From contig NZ_JAUCCV010000010.1 of NCBI RefSeq assembly GCF_034675905.1, positions 744,001 through 808,000 of the forward strand: DNA of 64,000 bases. The letters are read 5' to 3'. Under the pieces are notes generated by a model. It was not told the origin of the DNA and ran no database searches. It saw only the letters and a list, made by a program, of their open reading frames with translations. Shown in pieces: positions 16,490-25,943 of this stretch. Positions within the stretch are counted from its first letter, which is position 1, and each line of letters opens with the position of its first letter. Origin of the DNA: Castellaniella sp034675905. Its GTDB lineage: Bacteria > Pseudomonadota > Gammaproteobacteria > Burkholderiales > Burkholderiaceae_B. Both the position numbers and the translations under genes were made by a program.

Positions 16490-17063
16490 GTTGCAGCCGG
16501 TCGCGTAGCGCCGCACGGGCGCGTGACAGCCGGCTGCGAACGGTGCCGACGGGTACCGTCAGCAGGATGGCGGCTTCTTCGTAGGACATATTGTCCAGGC
16601 CGACCATCAGTAGGATGCTGCGCATGCTGTCGGGCAGCTCGTCCAGGGATTCTTGCAGCAGGCGCATGGTCTGCGCTTGTGTAGCGGCCTCTTCGGGGGT
16701 TGCCGATTCGGTCGCCAGATCATCAAGGCTGTCGTCGCTGACGAAGTTGTAGCGCCGTTCGGGGGCCCGGGACAAATGATTGCGGACCAGATTCAGCGCG
16801 ATGCCGTACAGCCAGGTGGATAGCTGCGATTCGCCGCGAAAGGTTTGATACGAGCGAGCGGCTTCCATGAAGGCTTGCTGGGTCAGGTCTTCGGCTTCGC
16901 TGATATTGCCGATGTGTTTGATGATGAAACGCTGCAGGCGGCTGCTGTGCTCTTTGACCAACTCGCGAAATAGGCGTTCGTCGGGATGGCTGGCCGGCGG
17001 TGTGTGATCCGCCTGGCAAGAAGAATCCGGCAAGGTATCGCGTGGATGGGAGGGGGAGGTCAT
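16464..17063 (-). CDS. btrS: ECF-type RNA polymerase sigma factor (BtrS/BrpL-like, HrpL type)
   Basis: 199 residues with an unstructured 30-residue leader and then sigma-70 region 2 (about 30-100: LFRELVKEHSSRLQRFIIKH, DLTQQAFMEAARSYQTFRGE, STWLYGIALNLVRNHL) and region 4 (about 135-190: ELPDSMRSILLMVGLDNMSY, EEAAILLTVPVGTVRSRLSR). It is convergent with bscC at the end of the T3SS cluster, exactly where Bordetella carries btrS/brpL, the HrpL-like ECF factor that activates bsc genes. No membrane anti-sigma gene is beside it; the neighbouring BspR-like protein is the candidate antagonist. Confidence 0.9.
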   Translation of the reverse strand: MTSPSHPRDTLPDSSCQADHTPPASHPDERLFRELVKEHSSRLQRFIIKHIGNISEAEDLTQQAFMEAARSYQTFRGESQLSTWLYGIALNLVRNHLSRAPERRYNFVSDDSLDDLATESATPEEAATQAQTMRLLQESLDELPDSMRSILLMVGLDNMSYEEAAILLTVPVGTVRSRLSRARAALRDRLQQKGLPITF

Positions 17064-17121
17064 GGAGGCCAGAGAGGCGGGAAGCAGCGCTGATCTGACC
17101 GATTCTATTGCACGAAATGTG

Positions 17122-17138
17122 ACAATTCAAGGAATTGT
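17122..17138. promoter_or_regulatory. Inverted repeat upstream of the sigma factor gene
   Basis: ACAATTC-AAG-GAATTGT, a perfect 7-3-7 dyad about 60 bp upstream of the btrS start, inside an AT-rich 140-bp intergenic region. It is well placed for an operator controlling btrS. No regulator is assigned. No hrp-box was found in this interval, so btrS is probably not autoregulated through one. Confidence 0.4.
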
Positions 17139-17203
17139 TTTAAGTTTGCAATATTTCATGACATTTACAAGAATATGCACCCAGAGACGGGCTGTTCAGA
17201 GAT

Positions 17204-17779
17204 TCAAGCGTGCAGCAGATCGCGCAGCCAGTCTGCCGCAATATCGGGCCTGACGGGAGTTTGGCCCGACAGGGCCGCCTGCTCGAAATGGTGCCGCATG
17301 GCTTGATCGATCTGTTGCCGTTGCGGGGCGCTCAAGCTGGCGGGGTTGATCTCCAGCGTCTGGCAGGCAGCCCGGAAGATCGGACCCGAGCCTTGTGCCG
17401 AGCATTGCAGCGCCGTCAAAAAGTCCACGCCGGCGAGCGCCTGGTGCGCTGTCTGGGCCATATCCAGCGCCTGCGTGATGGTGCGGGAAGACAAAGGTCT
17501 GCCGGGGCTGGGGGTCAGATTCAGTTCTTGGGCGATGGCCTTGGTGATCCCGATGCCGTACTGCTGACCCAGCACATTGGTGAATGTTCTGGCGGTATCC
17601 AGATCCGGGTCGACCCAGGCGACGCTGCGCCCGCTGGAGCTTGTGCCGGTGCCTAGGACCTGCAAAGACTGGCCGGAGACCGAAAGGTAGACAGCATCGT
17701 TGTTTTTGGCAGCTGCGGTGAAGGCCTCTAACGCGGGGCTGCCATGAGGGGGTGCTGTAAGAGGTACGTTAATCGTCAT
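17204..17779 (-). CDS. BspR/BtrA-like T3SS regulator (candidate secreted anti-sigma)
   Basis: 191 residues, soluble, Ala/Gln/Thr-rich, with no signal peptide or membrane helix. It is in the place, directly behind btrS, where Bordetella carries bspR/btrA. As I recall, that gene encodes a secreted negative regulator of about this size that binds BtrS and is relieved when exported. The sequence has no motif I recognise (segments: TFTNVLGQQYGIGITKAIAQ; LNLTPSPGRPLSSRTITQAL). Function is inferred from position and length. No good Shine-Dalgarno precedes ATG 17779. Confidence 0.55.
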   Translation of the reverse strand: MTINVPLTAPPHGSPALEAFTAAAKNNDAVYLSVSGQSLQVLGTGTSSSGRSVAWVDPDLDTARTFTNVLGQQYGIGITKAIAQELNLTPSPGRPLSSRTITQALDMAQTAHQALAGVDFLTALQCSAQGSGPIFRAACQTLEINPASLSAPQRQQIDQAMRHHFEQAALSGQTPVRPDIAADWLRDLLHA

Positions 17780-17852
17780 ATATAGAGGGGTAACCGCGGC
17801 TACAATTTAAATGGGGCCGGAATCGCCTGGTCGAGAATCGACCCTTTACCCC

Positions 17853-17880
17853 TGAGTAACTCCCGACAGGAATAGGTTCC
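17853..17880 (-). promoter_or_regulatory. Weak hrp-box-like element upstream of the BspR-like gene
   Basis: On the minus strand: GGAACC, 15 bases, TTACTCA. The -35 is a perfect match to the HrpL-type consensus, while the -10 (CCACNNA) differs at its two leading C positions. It lies about 75 bp before the BspR-like start. Plausible but weak; could be chance. Confidence 0.3.
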
Positions 17881-17922
17881 AGTCAGTTCACATTCAGATG
17901 TTTTTGCTAGAGCGCCTCCAGT

Positions 17923-19434
17923 ATGTTGACACAAACCATCGGTAGTCATATCGGGCTGGAACTGGAAATGGCGGTCGTTCGCGTGGCGGATGGACACAGT
18001 CACGCGGTCACAAGATATTTTGATGCCTTGGCGGGCCTGAAGCAGCGCCGGGACTTGGCCGTGACGGAAACCCGGCTGGGCGCCCGTCTTGTCGGATTGG
18101 ACACGCTCGAGGGGCATAGCGGCCTGGATAATGGCCATAATCTGCTGGAAACCGCGTTCGCTCCCATCACAGGAGGGCCGGGCGGTCTGGACCGCTTGGC
18201 CGCTCTGGTCGTCCAGGAACTGCGCGAAGCGGAGCAGGCCCTGGCGGCCGAAGGCGCTGCGTTACTGAATGCATCGGAACACCCGGATTGTTCTCTGGGC
18301 GCGGATTGGTATGCGCGGGCGCGTACCGAACGTCCGATTTACCGTGAATTGGTGGATTATCGCGGCTGGCGACATCACCTTGGGATCGATGCCAAGGCCC
18401 AGAACGGGCCGTGCACCTCGGCGCCGGTCATGCAGGCCGTGCGGGCGCTCAATGTGATGCTGGCGCTGGCTCCTGCCGGTATCGCCCTGTTTGCCAATAG
18501 TCCGCTGGAATCCGGCCGTGATACCGGACTCAAGGAAAACCGGCTGACGCTGTGGGACCGGATGTTCCGTGACAGCCGGTTTCCGGGCGACCATTATCTG
18601 CAGCGCCTGCCGGATCGGCCCTTCAATGATCTGGGGGATCATTACCGCTGGATGTATGGGGCGGGGACGGTCTCCCGCGCCCTGCCGTTGGCGCTGGGCC
18701 AGGATTACAAGACAGTGACGCCGGTCTATCTGCAGGGCGATCCGTCGCTGACGGATTTTCTGCAGTCCGCCGGGTGGCCCGGACGCTCCGGGGAGACCGG
18801 GCAGTCCATTGATTTAGCCCCGCAAGGCGCTTACTTCGTCTATGGGCAGTACGCACATTTTCTGGATGCGCGCTGGCGTTATCGGGTGGATCGAGACCCT
18901 GAGCTGCATGAGTTGCTGTCGGCCTGGTCCAGGCCGGGCGGGATAGAAGAGCTTCTGCTGGCCTGTGGCGCGGATGGCTATATCGAGGGCCGGGCGCCCG
19001 GCTCGGTATTTGCGGACGCCCAGTTGCTGGCCGAGGCAGGCCGGGCGGTGGCCGCCAGCGCCCCGATGGCGCCGTCCGCCTGGCAGTTGGGGCTGTTGTG
19101 CAATCTGGACGAGGCGGAACAGCTGTGGCGCCAGTGGGGGTGGGACCGCTTGAGCGGCCTGCGCGGCGTCGCTATCCGGGATGCCTTGGACGATGATCAG
19201 GTGCATGCCCTGGCGCGCGAGACCTTGGCGGTCGCCCGCGCCGGTTTGCCGGCGGGCGAGCAGCACTGGCTGGACTATGCCGACCATGCCGTTCAGACCC
19301 GCCGTACCGGCGCGGATCGGTTGCGGGGGCTCTGGCAGGACCATGCCGGACAAGAGGACCGCTTGGCGCGCGTGTGCGCACAGCGCCGGGTCTGTGTTGT
19401 CGAACCGTCGTTTCGCGTATCATCTGAGCACTGA
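17923..19434 (+). CDS. GCS2-type glutamate-cysteine ligase homologue
   Basis: 503 residues of the carboxylate-amine ligase/GCS2 superfamily (YbdK and plant-type gamma-glutamylcysteine synthetase). Signs are the N-terminal Glu motif GLELEMAVV (about residues 7-15), the block LFANSPLESGRDTGLKENRL at about 188-207, and the Arg/Trp-rich middle (NRLTLWDRMF). Members join glutamate to cysteine or another amine using ATP. The substrate cannot be told here. It stands alone between the T3SS regulators and a STAS gene, reading rightward. No strong ribosome-binding site precedes ATG 17923. Confidence 0.75.
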   Translation: MLTQTIGSHIGLELEMAVVRVADGHSHAVTRYFDALAGLKQRRDLAVTETRLGARLVGLDTLEGHSGLDNGHNLLETAFAPITGGPGGLDRLAALVVQELREAEQALAAEGAALLNASEHPDCSLGADWYARARTERPIYRELVDYRGWRHHLGIDAKAQNGPCTSAPVMQAVRALNVMLALAPAGIALFANSPLESGRDTGLKENRLTLWDRMFRDSRFPGDHYLQRLPDRPFNDLGDHYRWMYGAGTVSRALPLALGQDYKTVTPVYLQGDPSLTDFLQSAGWPGRSGETGQSIDLAPQGAYFVYGQYAHFLDARWRYRVDRDPELHELLSAWSRPGGIEELLLACGADGYIEGRAPGSVFADAQLLAEAGRAVAASAPMAPSAWQLGLLCNLDEAEQLWRQWGWDRLSGLRGVAIRDALDDDQVHALARETLAVARAGLPAGEQHWLDYADHAVQTRRTGADRLRGLWQDHAGQEDRLARVCAQRRVCVVEPSFRVSSEH

Positions 19435-19456
19435 TCCTCCCGCTTCGAAAACCATC

Positions 19457-19792
19457 ATGCCATTTACCACCTCCAAGTCCGGATCCGTCCTTATCGTGCA
19501 ACCCGAGGGCCAGGTCAACAGCAGCAACGCGGCGGCCTTCGAGGCCGACTTGCTGGTCGAGCTGGACAAGGGTGAACAACGCATCGTCCTGGATCTGGCG
19601 CGGCTGGACTACATTTCCAGTGCGGGCCTGCGGGTCATTCTGCTGCTGGCTAAAAAGCTGAAGCAGGCTGGCGGCGCCCTGGCCCTGTGCGCCATTCAGC
19701 CCAATGTGCGCGAGGTCCTGGAAATCAGCGGCTTCCTGTCGATCCTGAAGGTTTACGACCAGAAGTCGGAAGCCGTCGCGGCGCTGGAATAG
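19457..19792 (+). CDS. STAS-domain anti-sigma factor antagonist (SpoIIAA/BtrV-like)
   Basis: 111 residues, a single STAS domain. The phosphorylatable serine lies in DYISSAGLRVILLL (Ser54/Ser55), flanked by the usual strands (VLIVQPEGQVNSSNAAAFEA, RIVLDLARLDYISSAG). Such proteins are partner-switch antagonists bound by a serine-kinase anti-sigma. In Bordetella, BtrV of this family acts with BtrU and BtrW on the T3SS. No kinase or phosphatase gene is beside this copy, so it may instead be a general partner-switch protein. The start chosen is ATG 19457; the frame is open upstream inside the previous gene. Confidence 0.75.
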   Translation: MPFTTSKSGSVLIVQPEGQVNSSNAAAFEADLLVELDKGEQRIVLDLARLDYISSAGLRVILLLAKKLKQAGGALALCAIQPNVREVLEISGFLSILKVYDQKSEAVAALE

Positions 19793-19840
19793 ACAGCTCG
19801 GGTTTTGTTCACAGAGCCGTCCGCTGGACGGGCTCTGTGT

Positions 19841-20428
19841 TCATTTGGCCGCCAGGCGCTTGAGGCGATGCAGCCGTTCGCGCAGCAGGATATCGGCCAG
19901 CGGCTCGGGAGCGCGCCCCAGCGCAACAGAGTCGGCGGCCACGGCCTGTACGGCAGTGTCCAGGCGTGATGGTCCTGCCCGCCACCAGTCGGCCAGCAGC
20001 TGATCGGGGGAATACACATCCATCCCCTGACGCCGCAACTCAGATCGATTGAAGTCCTTCAGATTCCATGTCATCACGTGCACAGCAAGAGGGCGCTGCA
20101 AGCCGCAGCGCGCGCGTCGCGCCAGGCCGGCAGCAATCACGTGGAGATCCTTCGGGTCGCTGTAGCGCAAGCCGATTTCGTAGGGGGCGGTGTTGGCCTC
20201 CATGGCGCTGGGGAAGCGCTGGTTCATGGCATTCCATTGTTCCGCCAGTTTTTCAGGCGGAATCTGCCACAAGCGTGCCGCGTTGCGGCGCCATTCCTCG
20301 CCGATGCGTTCGGTCCAGACCGGCTGGAATACGCCCTGATCGGCCACACGCAGCAGCAATTGGCGCTGCACTGTGGACATCAGCACACAGGCATCGAGGA
20401 CGACAAAGGGAGGGGTAGGGCAGGACAT
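19841..20428 (-). CDS. PIN-domain protein (VapC-like nuclease fold)
   Basis: 195 residues. The first PIN acidic residue is in FVVLDACVLM, a middle Glu is in TERIGEEWRR, and a further cluster is DPKDLHVIAAGLARRA, followed by VMTWNLKDF, which matches the PIN fold of VapC-like metal-dependent ribonucleases. No antitoxin-sized gene is adjacent, and the protein is longer than a normal VapC (about 130 aa), so it may be a solitary PIN protein. It lies downstream of the gyrB terminator. Confidence 0.65.
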   Translation of the reverse strand: MSCPTPPFVVLDACVLMSTVQRQLLLRVADQGVFQPVWTERIGEEWRRNAARLWQIPPEKLAEQWNAMNQRFPSAMEANTAPYEIGLRYSDPKDLHVIAAGLARRARCGLQRPLAVHVMTWNLKDFNRSELRRQGMDVYSPDQLLADWWRAGPSRLDTAVQAVAADSVALGRAPEPLADILLRERLHRLKRLAAK

Positions 20429-20488
20429 GGGGTGCGATAAGGCGGTGGCGGCTGTTTTTGGCTTGAAGAGGGGATTGTGTTGACCACG

Positions 20489-20519
20489 AAAAATGACCGC
20501 CGGTCAGGCGGTCATTTTT
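20489..20519 (-). terminator. Terminator downstream of gyrB (works both ways)
   Basis: A perfect 13-bp stem AAAAATGACCGCC / GGCGGTCATTTTT with a 5-base loop (GGTCA). Leftward it ends the dnaA-dnaN-gyrB transcript with a T run; the symmetry would also allow rightward termination. It separates the replication genes from the PIN gene. Confidence 0.85.
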
Positions 20520-20561
20520 CTAAGCACTACGGATGGCCAACATATCTGAAGACCAACAACA

Positions 20562-23015
20562 TCACACGTCGATATTGCCCGCCTGCAGCGCGTGTTTTTC
20601 AATAAAGGCGCGGCGCGGTTCGACGTTGTCGCCCATCAGGGTGACGAAGATTTCGTCGGCAGCGATCGCGTCTTCGATTTCCACGCGCAGCAAGCGGCGC
20701 ACGGAAGGGTCCATCGTGGTTTCCCAGAGCTGCGCGGGGTTCATTTCGCCCAGGCCCTTGTAGCGCTGCTTGCTGATGCCGCGTTCGGCCTCGGTGCGCA
20801 GCCATTGCATGACTTCGCGGAAATCGGAGACCGATTTTTCCTTGGCCTTGTCGCCGACGCCTCGGCGCACGACGGCGCCTTCGCCCAGCAGGCCCAGGAA
20901 CGTCTTGGCGGTACGGGACAGGACGGCGTAATCGCCGCCACGCACGAAACTGCGGTCGAACAGGCTGATACGCAGGTTGCCGAAGTGGGGGCGGATGACG
21001 GCCAGACGCCAGGCTTCTTCGATGTCGTCGTATTGGGCTTCGACATGGACGGCGTCGGGGGCTTCCGGGTCGCGCAGGGCTTGCTCCAGGGCGGCGGCGC
21101 TGGTGCGGGCGGCGGATTCGTCGATCAGGCTGACTGACACGCCTTCGGCCATGGCCGACAGGGCCTCGGTGTCCATGATGCGCGACAGGCGGGCGATGAC
21201 GTGATCCGCCAGGACGTACTGGCGGGCCAGATCCATCAGGGCTTCGTCGCGGATGGGCGTGGCGCCTGTGCGGGTCACCAGTTCAGTGTCCTTCAGGGCC
21301 AGCTGCAGCATGAATTGGGCTTCTTCGCCGTCATCCTTCAGATAGCGCTCTTCGCGGCCGACCTTGACCTTGTACAGCGGCGGCTGGGCGATGTAGATAT
21401 AGCCGCGTTCGACCAGTTCCCGCATCTGGCGGTAGAACAGGGTCAGCAACAGGGTGCGGATGTGGGCGCCATCGACGTCCGCGTCGGTCATGATGATGAT
21501 GCGGTGATAGCGCAGCTTGTCGACGTTGAAATCGGGACCGATGCTGGTGCCCAGCGCCGTGATCAGCGTGGTGATCTGTTCGCTGGACAGCAATCGGTCA
21601 AAGCGGGCCTTTTCGACGTTCAGCACCTTGCCGCGCAGCGGCAGGATCGCCTGGAACTTGCGGTCGCGGCCTTGTTTGGCCGAGCCGCCGGCGGAGTCGC
21701 CCTCGACGATATAGAGTTCGCACAGGGCAGGGTCTTTTTCCTGGCAGTCGGCCAGTTTGCCCGGCAGGCCGGCGCCTTCCAGCACGCTTTTGCGGCGCGT
21801 CATTTCACGCGCCTTGCGGGCGGCTTCGCGGGCGCGGGCGGCTTCGACGATCTTGGCACACAGGGCGCGGGCGTCGTTGGGATTTTCCAGCAACCAGGTT
21901 TCCAGCGTGCGGCTGACGGCGTCTTCGACGGCGGGGCGCACTTCGCTGGAGACGAGCTTGTCCTTGGTCTGGCTGCTGAATTTCGGTTCGGGCGTCTTGA
22001 CCGAGAGCACGCAGGCCAGGCCTTCGCGCATGTCGTCGCCGGCGGTATCGACCTTGGCTTTTTTAGCCAGGTCGTTGTCGGCGATGTATTTGTTCAGCAC
22101 CCGGGTCATGGCGGCCCGCAGGCCGGTCAGGTGGGTGCCGCCGTCGCGCTGCGGGATGTTGTTGGTGAAGCACAGCACGGTTTCTGCATAGCTGTCGTTC
22201 CATTGCATGGCGACTTCGACGGCCACGCGCACGCCGCCCGCATCCGATTCGGTGCTGACGGCAAAGACGTTGTCGTGCAGGACGGTCTTGGCGCGGTTGA
22301 TGTACTGGACGAAACCCTTGACCCCGCCCAGGAAGGCCAGGTTTTCGTCCTGGCCGGTGCGCTCGTCCACCAAGCGGATTTTCACGCCGTTGTTCAGGAA
22401 GGACAGCTCGCGCAGGCGGCGCGCCAGGATTTCGTAGGTGTAGTCGATGTTATTGAAGATTTCCGCATCGGCCAGGTAGTGGACCCGGGTGCCGGTACGG
22501 TCGGCGTCGCCGGTCACGGCCAGCGGGGCCGTGCGTTCGCCCCGGCGGAATTCCATCTGGTGTTCGTGGCCGTTGCGCCAGATGGTCAGGCGCAGCCATT
22601 CGGACAACGCGTTGACGCAGGACACCCCCACCCCGTGCAGACCGCCCGATACCTTGTAGGAATTCTGGTCGAACTTCCCGCCGGCATGCAGTTCGGTCAT
22701 GACGATTTCAGCCGCGCTGCGGTGATGCTCGTCGTCCTTGTGAATGGCGGTGGGGATGCCGCGGCCATTGTCCATGACGGAAATGCTGTTGTCGGCGTGG
22801 ATGGTGACGACAATGTCGTCGCAGTAGCCGGCCAGCGCCTCGTCAATGGCGTTATCCACCACCTCGAAGACCATATGGTGCAGGCCGGTGCCATCCGAGG
22901 TGTCGCCGATGTACATGCCTGGACGCTTGCGGACCGCTTCCAGGCCCTTGAGCATCTTGATCGAGTCGGCGCCGTAGCCGGAGGACGGTGTGTTCGGGGT
23001 AGTGGGTTCTGACAT
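20562..23015 (-). CDS. gyrB: DNA gyrase subunit B
   Basis: 817 residues, ATPase subunit of gyrase, which introduces negative supercoils. GHKL motifs are DNAIDEALAGYCDD, DNGRGIPT and GGLHGVGVSCVNALS. The TOPRIM domain has EGDSAGGSAKQGRDRKFQAI at about 436-455 and DADVDGAHIRTLLLTLFYR at about 507-525. The C-terminus is the gyrase-B domain (QRYKGLGEMNPAQLWETTMD). AGGA lies before ATG 23015. It is the third gene of the leftward dnaA-dnaN-gyrB set. Confidence 0.98.
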   Translation of the reverse strand: MSEPTTPNTPSSGYGADSIKMLKGLEAVRKRPGMYIGDTSDGTGLHHMVFEVVDNAIDEALAGYCDDIVVTIHADNSISVMDNGRGIPTAIHKDDEHHRSAAEIVMTELHAGGKFDQNSYKVSGGLHGVGVSCVNALSEWLRLTIWRNGHEHQMEFRRGERTAPLAVTGDADRTGTRVHYLADAEIFNNIDYTYEILARRLRELSFLNNGVKIRLVDERTGQDENLAFLGGVKGFVQYINRAKTVLHDNVFAVSTESDAGGVRVAVEVAMQWNDSYAETVLCFTNNIPQRDGGTHLTGLRAAMTRVLNKYIADNDLAKKAKVDTAGDDMREGLACVLSVKTPEPKFSSQTKDKLVSSEVRPAVEDAVSRTLETWLLENPNDARALCAKIVEAARAREAARKAREMTRRKSVLEGAGLPGKLADCQEKDPALCELYIVEGDSAGGSAKQGRDRKFQAILPLRGKVLNVEKARFDRLLSSEQITTLITALGTSIGPDFNVDKLRYHRIIIMTDADVDGAHIRTLLLTLFYRQMRELVERGYIYIAQPPLYKVKVGREERYLKDDGEEAQFMLQLALKDTELVTRTGATPIRDEALMDLARQYVLADHVIARLSRIMDTEALSAMAEGVSVSLIDESAARTSAAALEQALRDPEAPDAVHVEAQYDDIEEAWRLAVIRPHFGNLRISLFDRSFVRGGDYAVLSRTAKTFLGLLGEGAVVRRGVGDKAKEKSVSDFREVMQWLRTEAERGISKQRYKGLGEMNPAQLWETTMDPSVRRLLRVEIEDAIAADEIFVTLMGDNVEPRRAFIEKHALQAGNIDV

Positions 23016-23054
23016 GGAAATCCTGTGATTGAATCAGTCTGGCGCGTTCGGTGA

Positions 23055-24164
23055 TCAGATGCGCATGGGCATGACGACGTATTTGAATTCGTCGTCGTTG
23101 GGCACGGTGATCAACACCGAAGCGTTGACGTCAGGCTGCACCGACCAGCAGACCTGTTCGGTCTTGATGTTGGCCAGAACGTCGAGCAGATAGGTGACGT
23201 TGAAGGCCACGTCCAGCGGTTCCTGGGCGTAGTCGACTTCGAGTTCTTCGCGGGCTTCTTCCTGTTCGGCGTTGGACGAGGAAATACGCAGCAGATTGTC
23301 GCCCAGCTGCAGGCGTACGCCCTTGAGCTTGTCGGTCGTCAGGATGGCGGCGCGTTGCAGGCTGGCCTGCAAGGCTTCGCGGGAAATCAGGATGTGGCGC
23401 GTGTAGCCGGAGGGGATGACGCGCTTGTAGTCGGGGAATTTGCCCTCGACCAGTTTCGAGACCAGTTCGATCTGGTCGAACCGGAAGCGGATCTGGCCGG
23501 CGGCCAAGTCGACCTGAACGGGGGATTCGTCATCGGCCAACAGGCGCAGCATTTCGTGCACGGTCTTGCGCGGGATGATGGCGTCCATCTGTGCATCCAG
23601 GCCGTCGACCGCGATGCTGCTGTGGGCCAAGCGGTGACCGTCGGTGGAGACTGCCCGGACCTGGCCGGGTTCCAGCACCATCAGCAGGCCGTTCAGGTAG
23701 TAGCGGATGTCCTGCTGCGCCATGGAAAAGTGCACCTGGTTGAACAGCTGCTTCAGGGCTTTTTGCGGGATGGAAAAGGACGCTGACCATTGATCGGTCT
23801 GGGATACCGTGGGGTAGTCGGCGGCGTCCAGGGTCTGCAGGGCAAAGCGGCTGCGACGCGCCTGGACGGACAGCTTGGCGTCGTCCAGCGACAGGCGCAC
23901 ATCGCCGGTTTCGGGCAAGGCGCGCAGGATATCCAGGAACTTGCGGGCGGCCACGGTTGTGGACTGAACATCGTCGCCGACTCCGAAATCCGCCTGCGTG
24001 GTGATCTGGACTTCCAGGTCGTTGGCGATGAACGCCACCTGATTGCCTTGTTTGCGGATCAGGACATTGGCCAGGATCGGCAAGGTATTGCGCCGTTCGA
24101 CGATCCCCACCACGGTCGTCAGGGGCTTGAGCACGGCATCGCGGCTTGCTTGTATCAGTAGCAT
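23055..24164 (-). CDS. dnaN: DNA polymerase III beta sliding clamp
   Basis: 369 residues, the normal clamp length. Three clamp domains are visible: N-terminal RDAVLKPLTTVVGIVERRNT, middle SIPQKALKQLFNQVHFSMAQ with GLLMVLEPGQVRAVSTDGHR, and the C-terminal end YVVMPMRI, close to the conserved clamp C-terminus. It tethers polymerase and repair factors to DNA. It lies 4 bp downstream of dnaA and 39 bp upstream of gyrB, a standard origin operon. Confidence 0.98.
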   Translation of the reverse strand: MLLIQASRDAVLKPLTTVVGIVERRNTLPILANVLIRKQGNQVAFIANDLEVQITTQADFGVGDDVQSTTVAARKFLDILRALPETGDVRLSLDDAKLSVQARRSRFALQTLDAADYPTVSQTDQWSASFSIPQKALKQLFNQVHFSMAQQDIRYYLNGLLMVLEPGQVRAVSTDGHRLAHSSIAVDGLDAQMDAIIPRKTVHEMLRLLADDESPVQVDLAAGQIRFRFDQIELVSKLVEGKFPDYKRVIPSGYTRHILISREALQASLQRAAILTTDKLKGVRLQLGDNLLRISSSNAEQEEAREELEVDYAQEPLDVAFNVTYLLDVLANIKTEQVCWSVQPDVNASVLITVPNDDEFKYVVMPMRI

Positions 24165-24168
24165 GTCA

Positions 24169-25578
<1,410 letters not shown>

Positions 25579-25587
25579 AGGTGCCAT

Positions 25588-25759
25588 CGTGCGAAACCTC
25601 GATTCTACCCTTTCCCGTGGTAAGTTATCCACAGACGGGCGACCGCTTGGCGGTACGCAGCGGGGGATAAGTTCACAAGTAATTGACGGCGCGCCAAAAA
25701 TTTGTTGAAATGGTGGGCTTTTCTGTACCCTTTTACCCCCAAGCTCTTTTGGATTCGCC
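25588..25759. other. dnaA-rpmH intergenic region, candidate replication origin or part of it
   Basis: A 170-bp region between divergent dnaA and rpmH. It holds one perfect DnaA box, TTATCCACA at 25625-25633, a degenerate one on the other strand (TTATCCCCC, 25662-25670), and an AT-rich stretch near 25678-25715 (AATTGACG, AAAAATTTGTTGAAA). The divergent dnaA/rpmH layout is typical of the chromosomal origin zone. A single strong box is few for a full oriC, so this may be the dnaA promoter plus only part of the origin. Confidence 0.5.
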
Positions 25760-25894
25760 ATGAAACGCACTTTCCAGCCTTCTGTTACCCGCCGCAAGCG
25801 TACCCATGGGTTTCGTGTCCGCATGAAGACGCGCGCCGGTCGCGCCGTTCTCAGCGCTCGTCGCGCCAAGGGCCGCAAGCGCCTGGCCGTCTGA
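25760..25894 (+). CDS. rpmH: 50S ribosomal protein L34
   Basis: 44 residues, MKRTFQPSVTRRKRTHGFRV at the start and a very basic end (GRKRLAV), the normal L34 length and sequence. It is a structural protein of the large ribosomal subunit. It starts the rightward rpmH-rnpA-yidD-yidC series, divergent from dnaA. Confidence 0.97.
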   Translation: MKRTFQPSVTRRKRTHGFRVRMKTRAGRAVLSARRAKGRKRLAV

Positions 25895-25943
25895 TCCGTC
25901 GTTCCCGCTGCTGGCCTGTCGGCCGGCCTTGGAATTGACTGCC

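Noticed and set aside
21201..23012. A 603-codon open frame on the + strand opposite gyrB
   Set aside because: It mirrors gyrB exactly, has the Gly/Ala/Val/Asp-rich composition of antisense GC-rich DNA and no family likeness. Similar long shadows oppose glcB (49066-51219), nirB (40923-42968), yidC/mnmE (26569-28836) and the secretin (15162-16322).
25662..25670. Second DnaA box on the opposite strand (TTATCCCCC)
   Set aside because: Two mismatches from TTATCCACA; too weak to list as a site of its own, mentioned only within the origin region.
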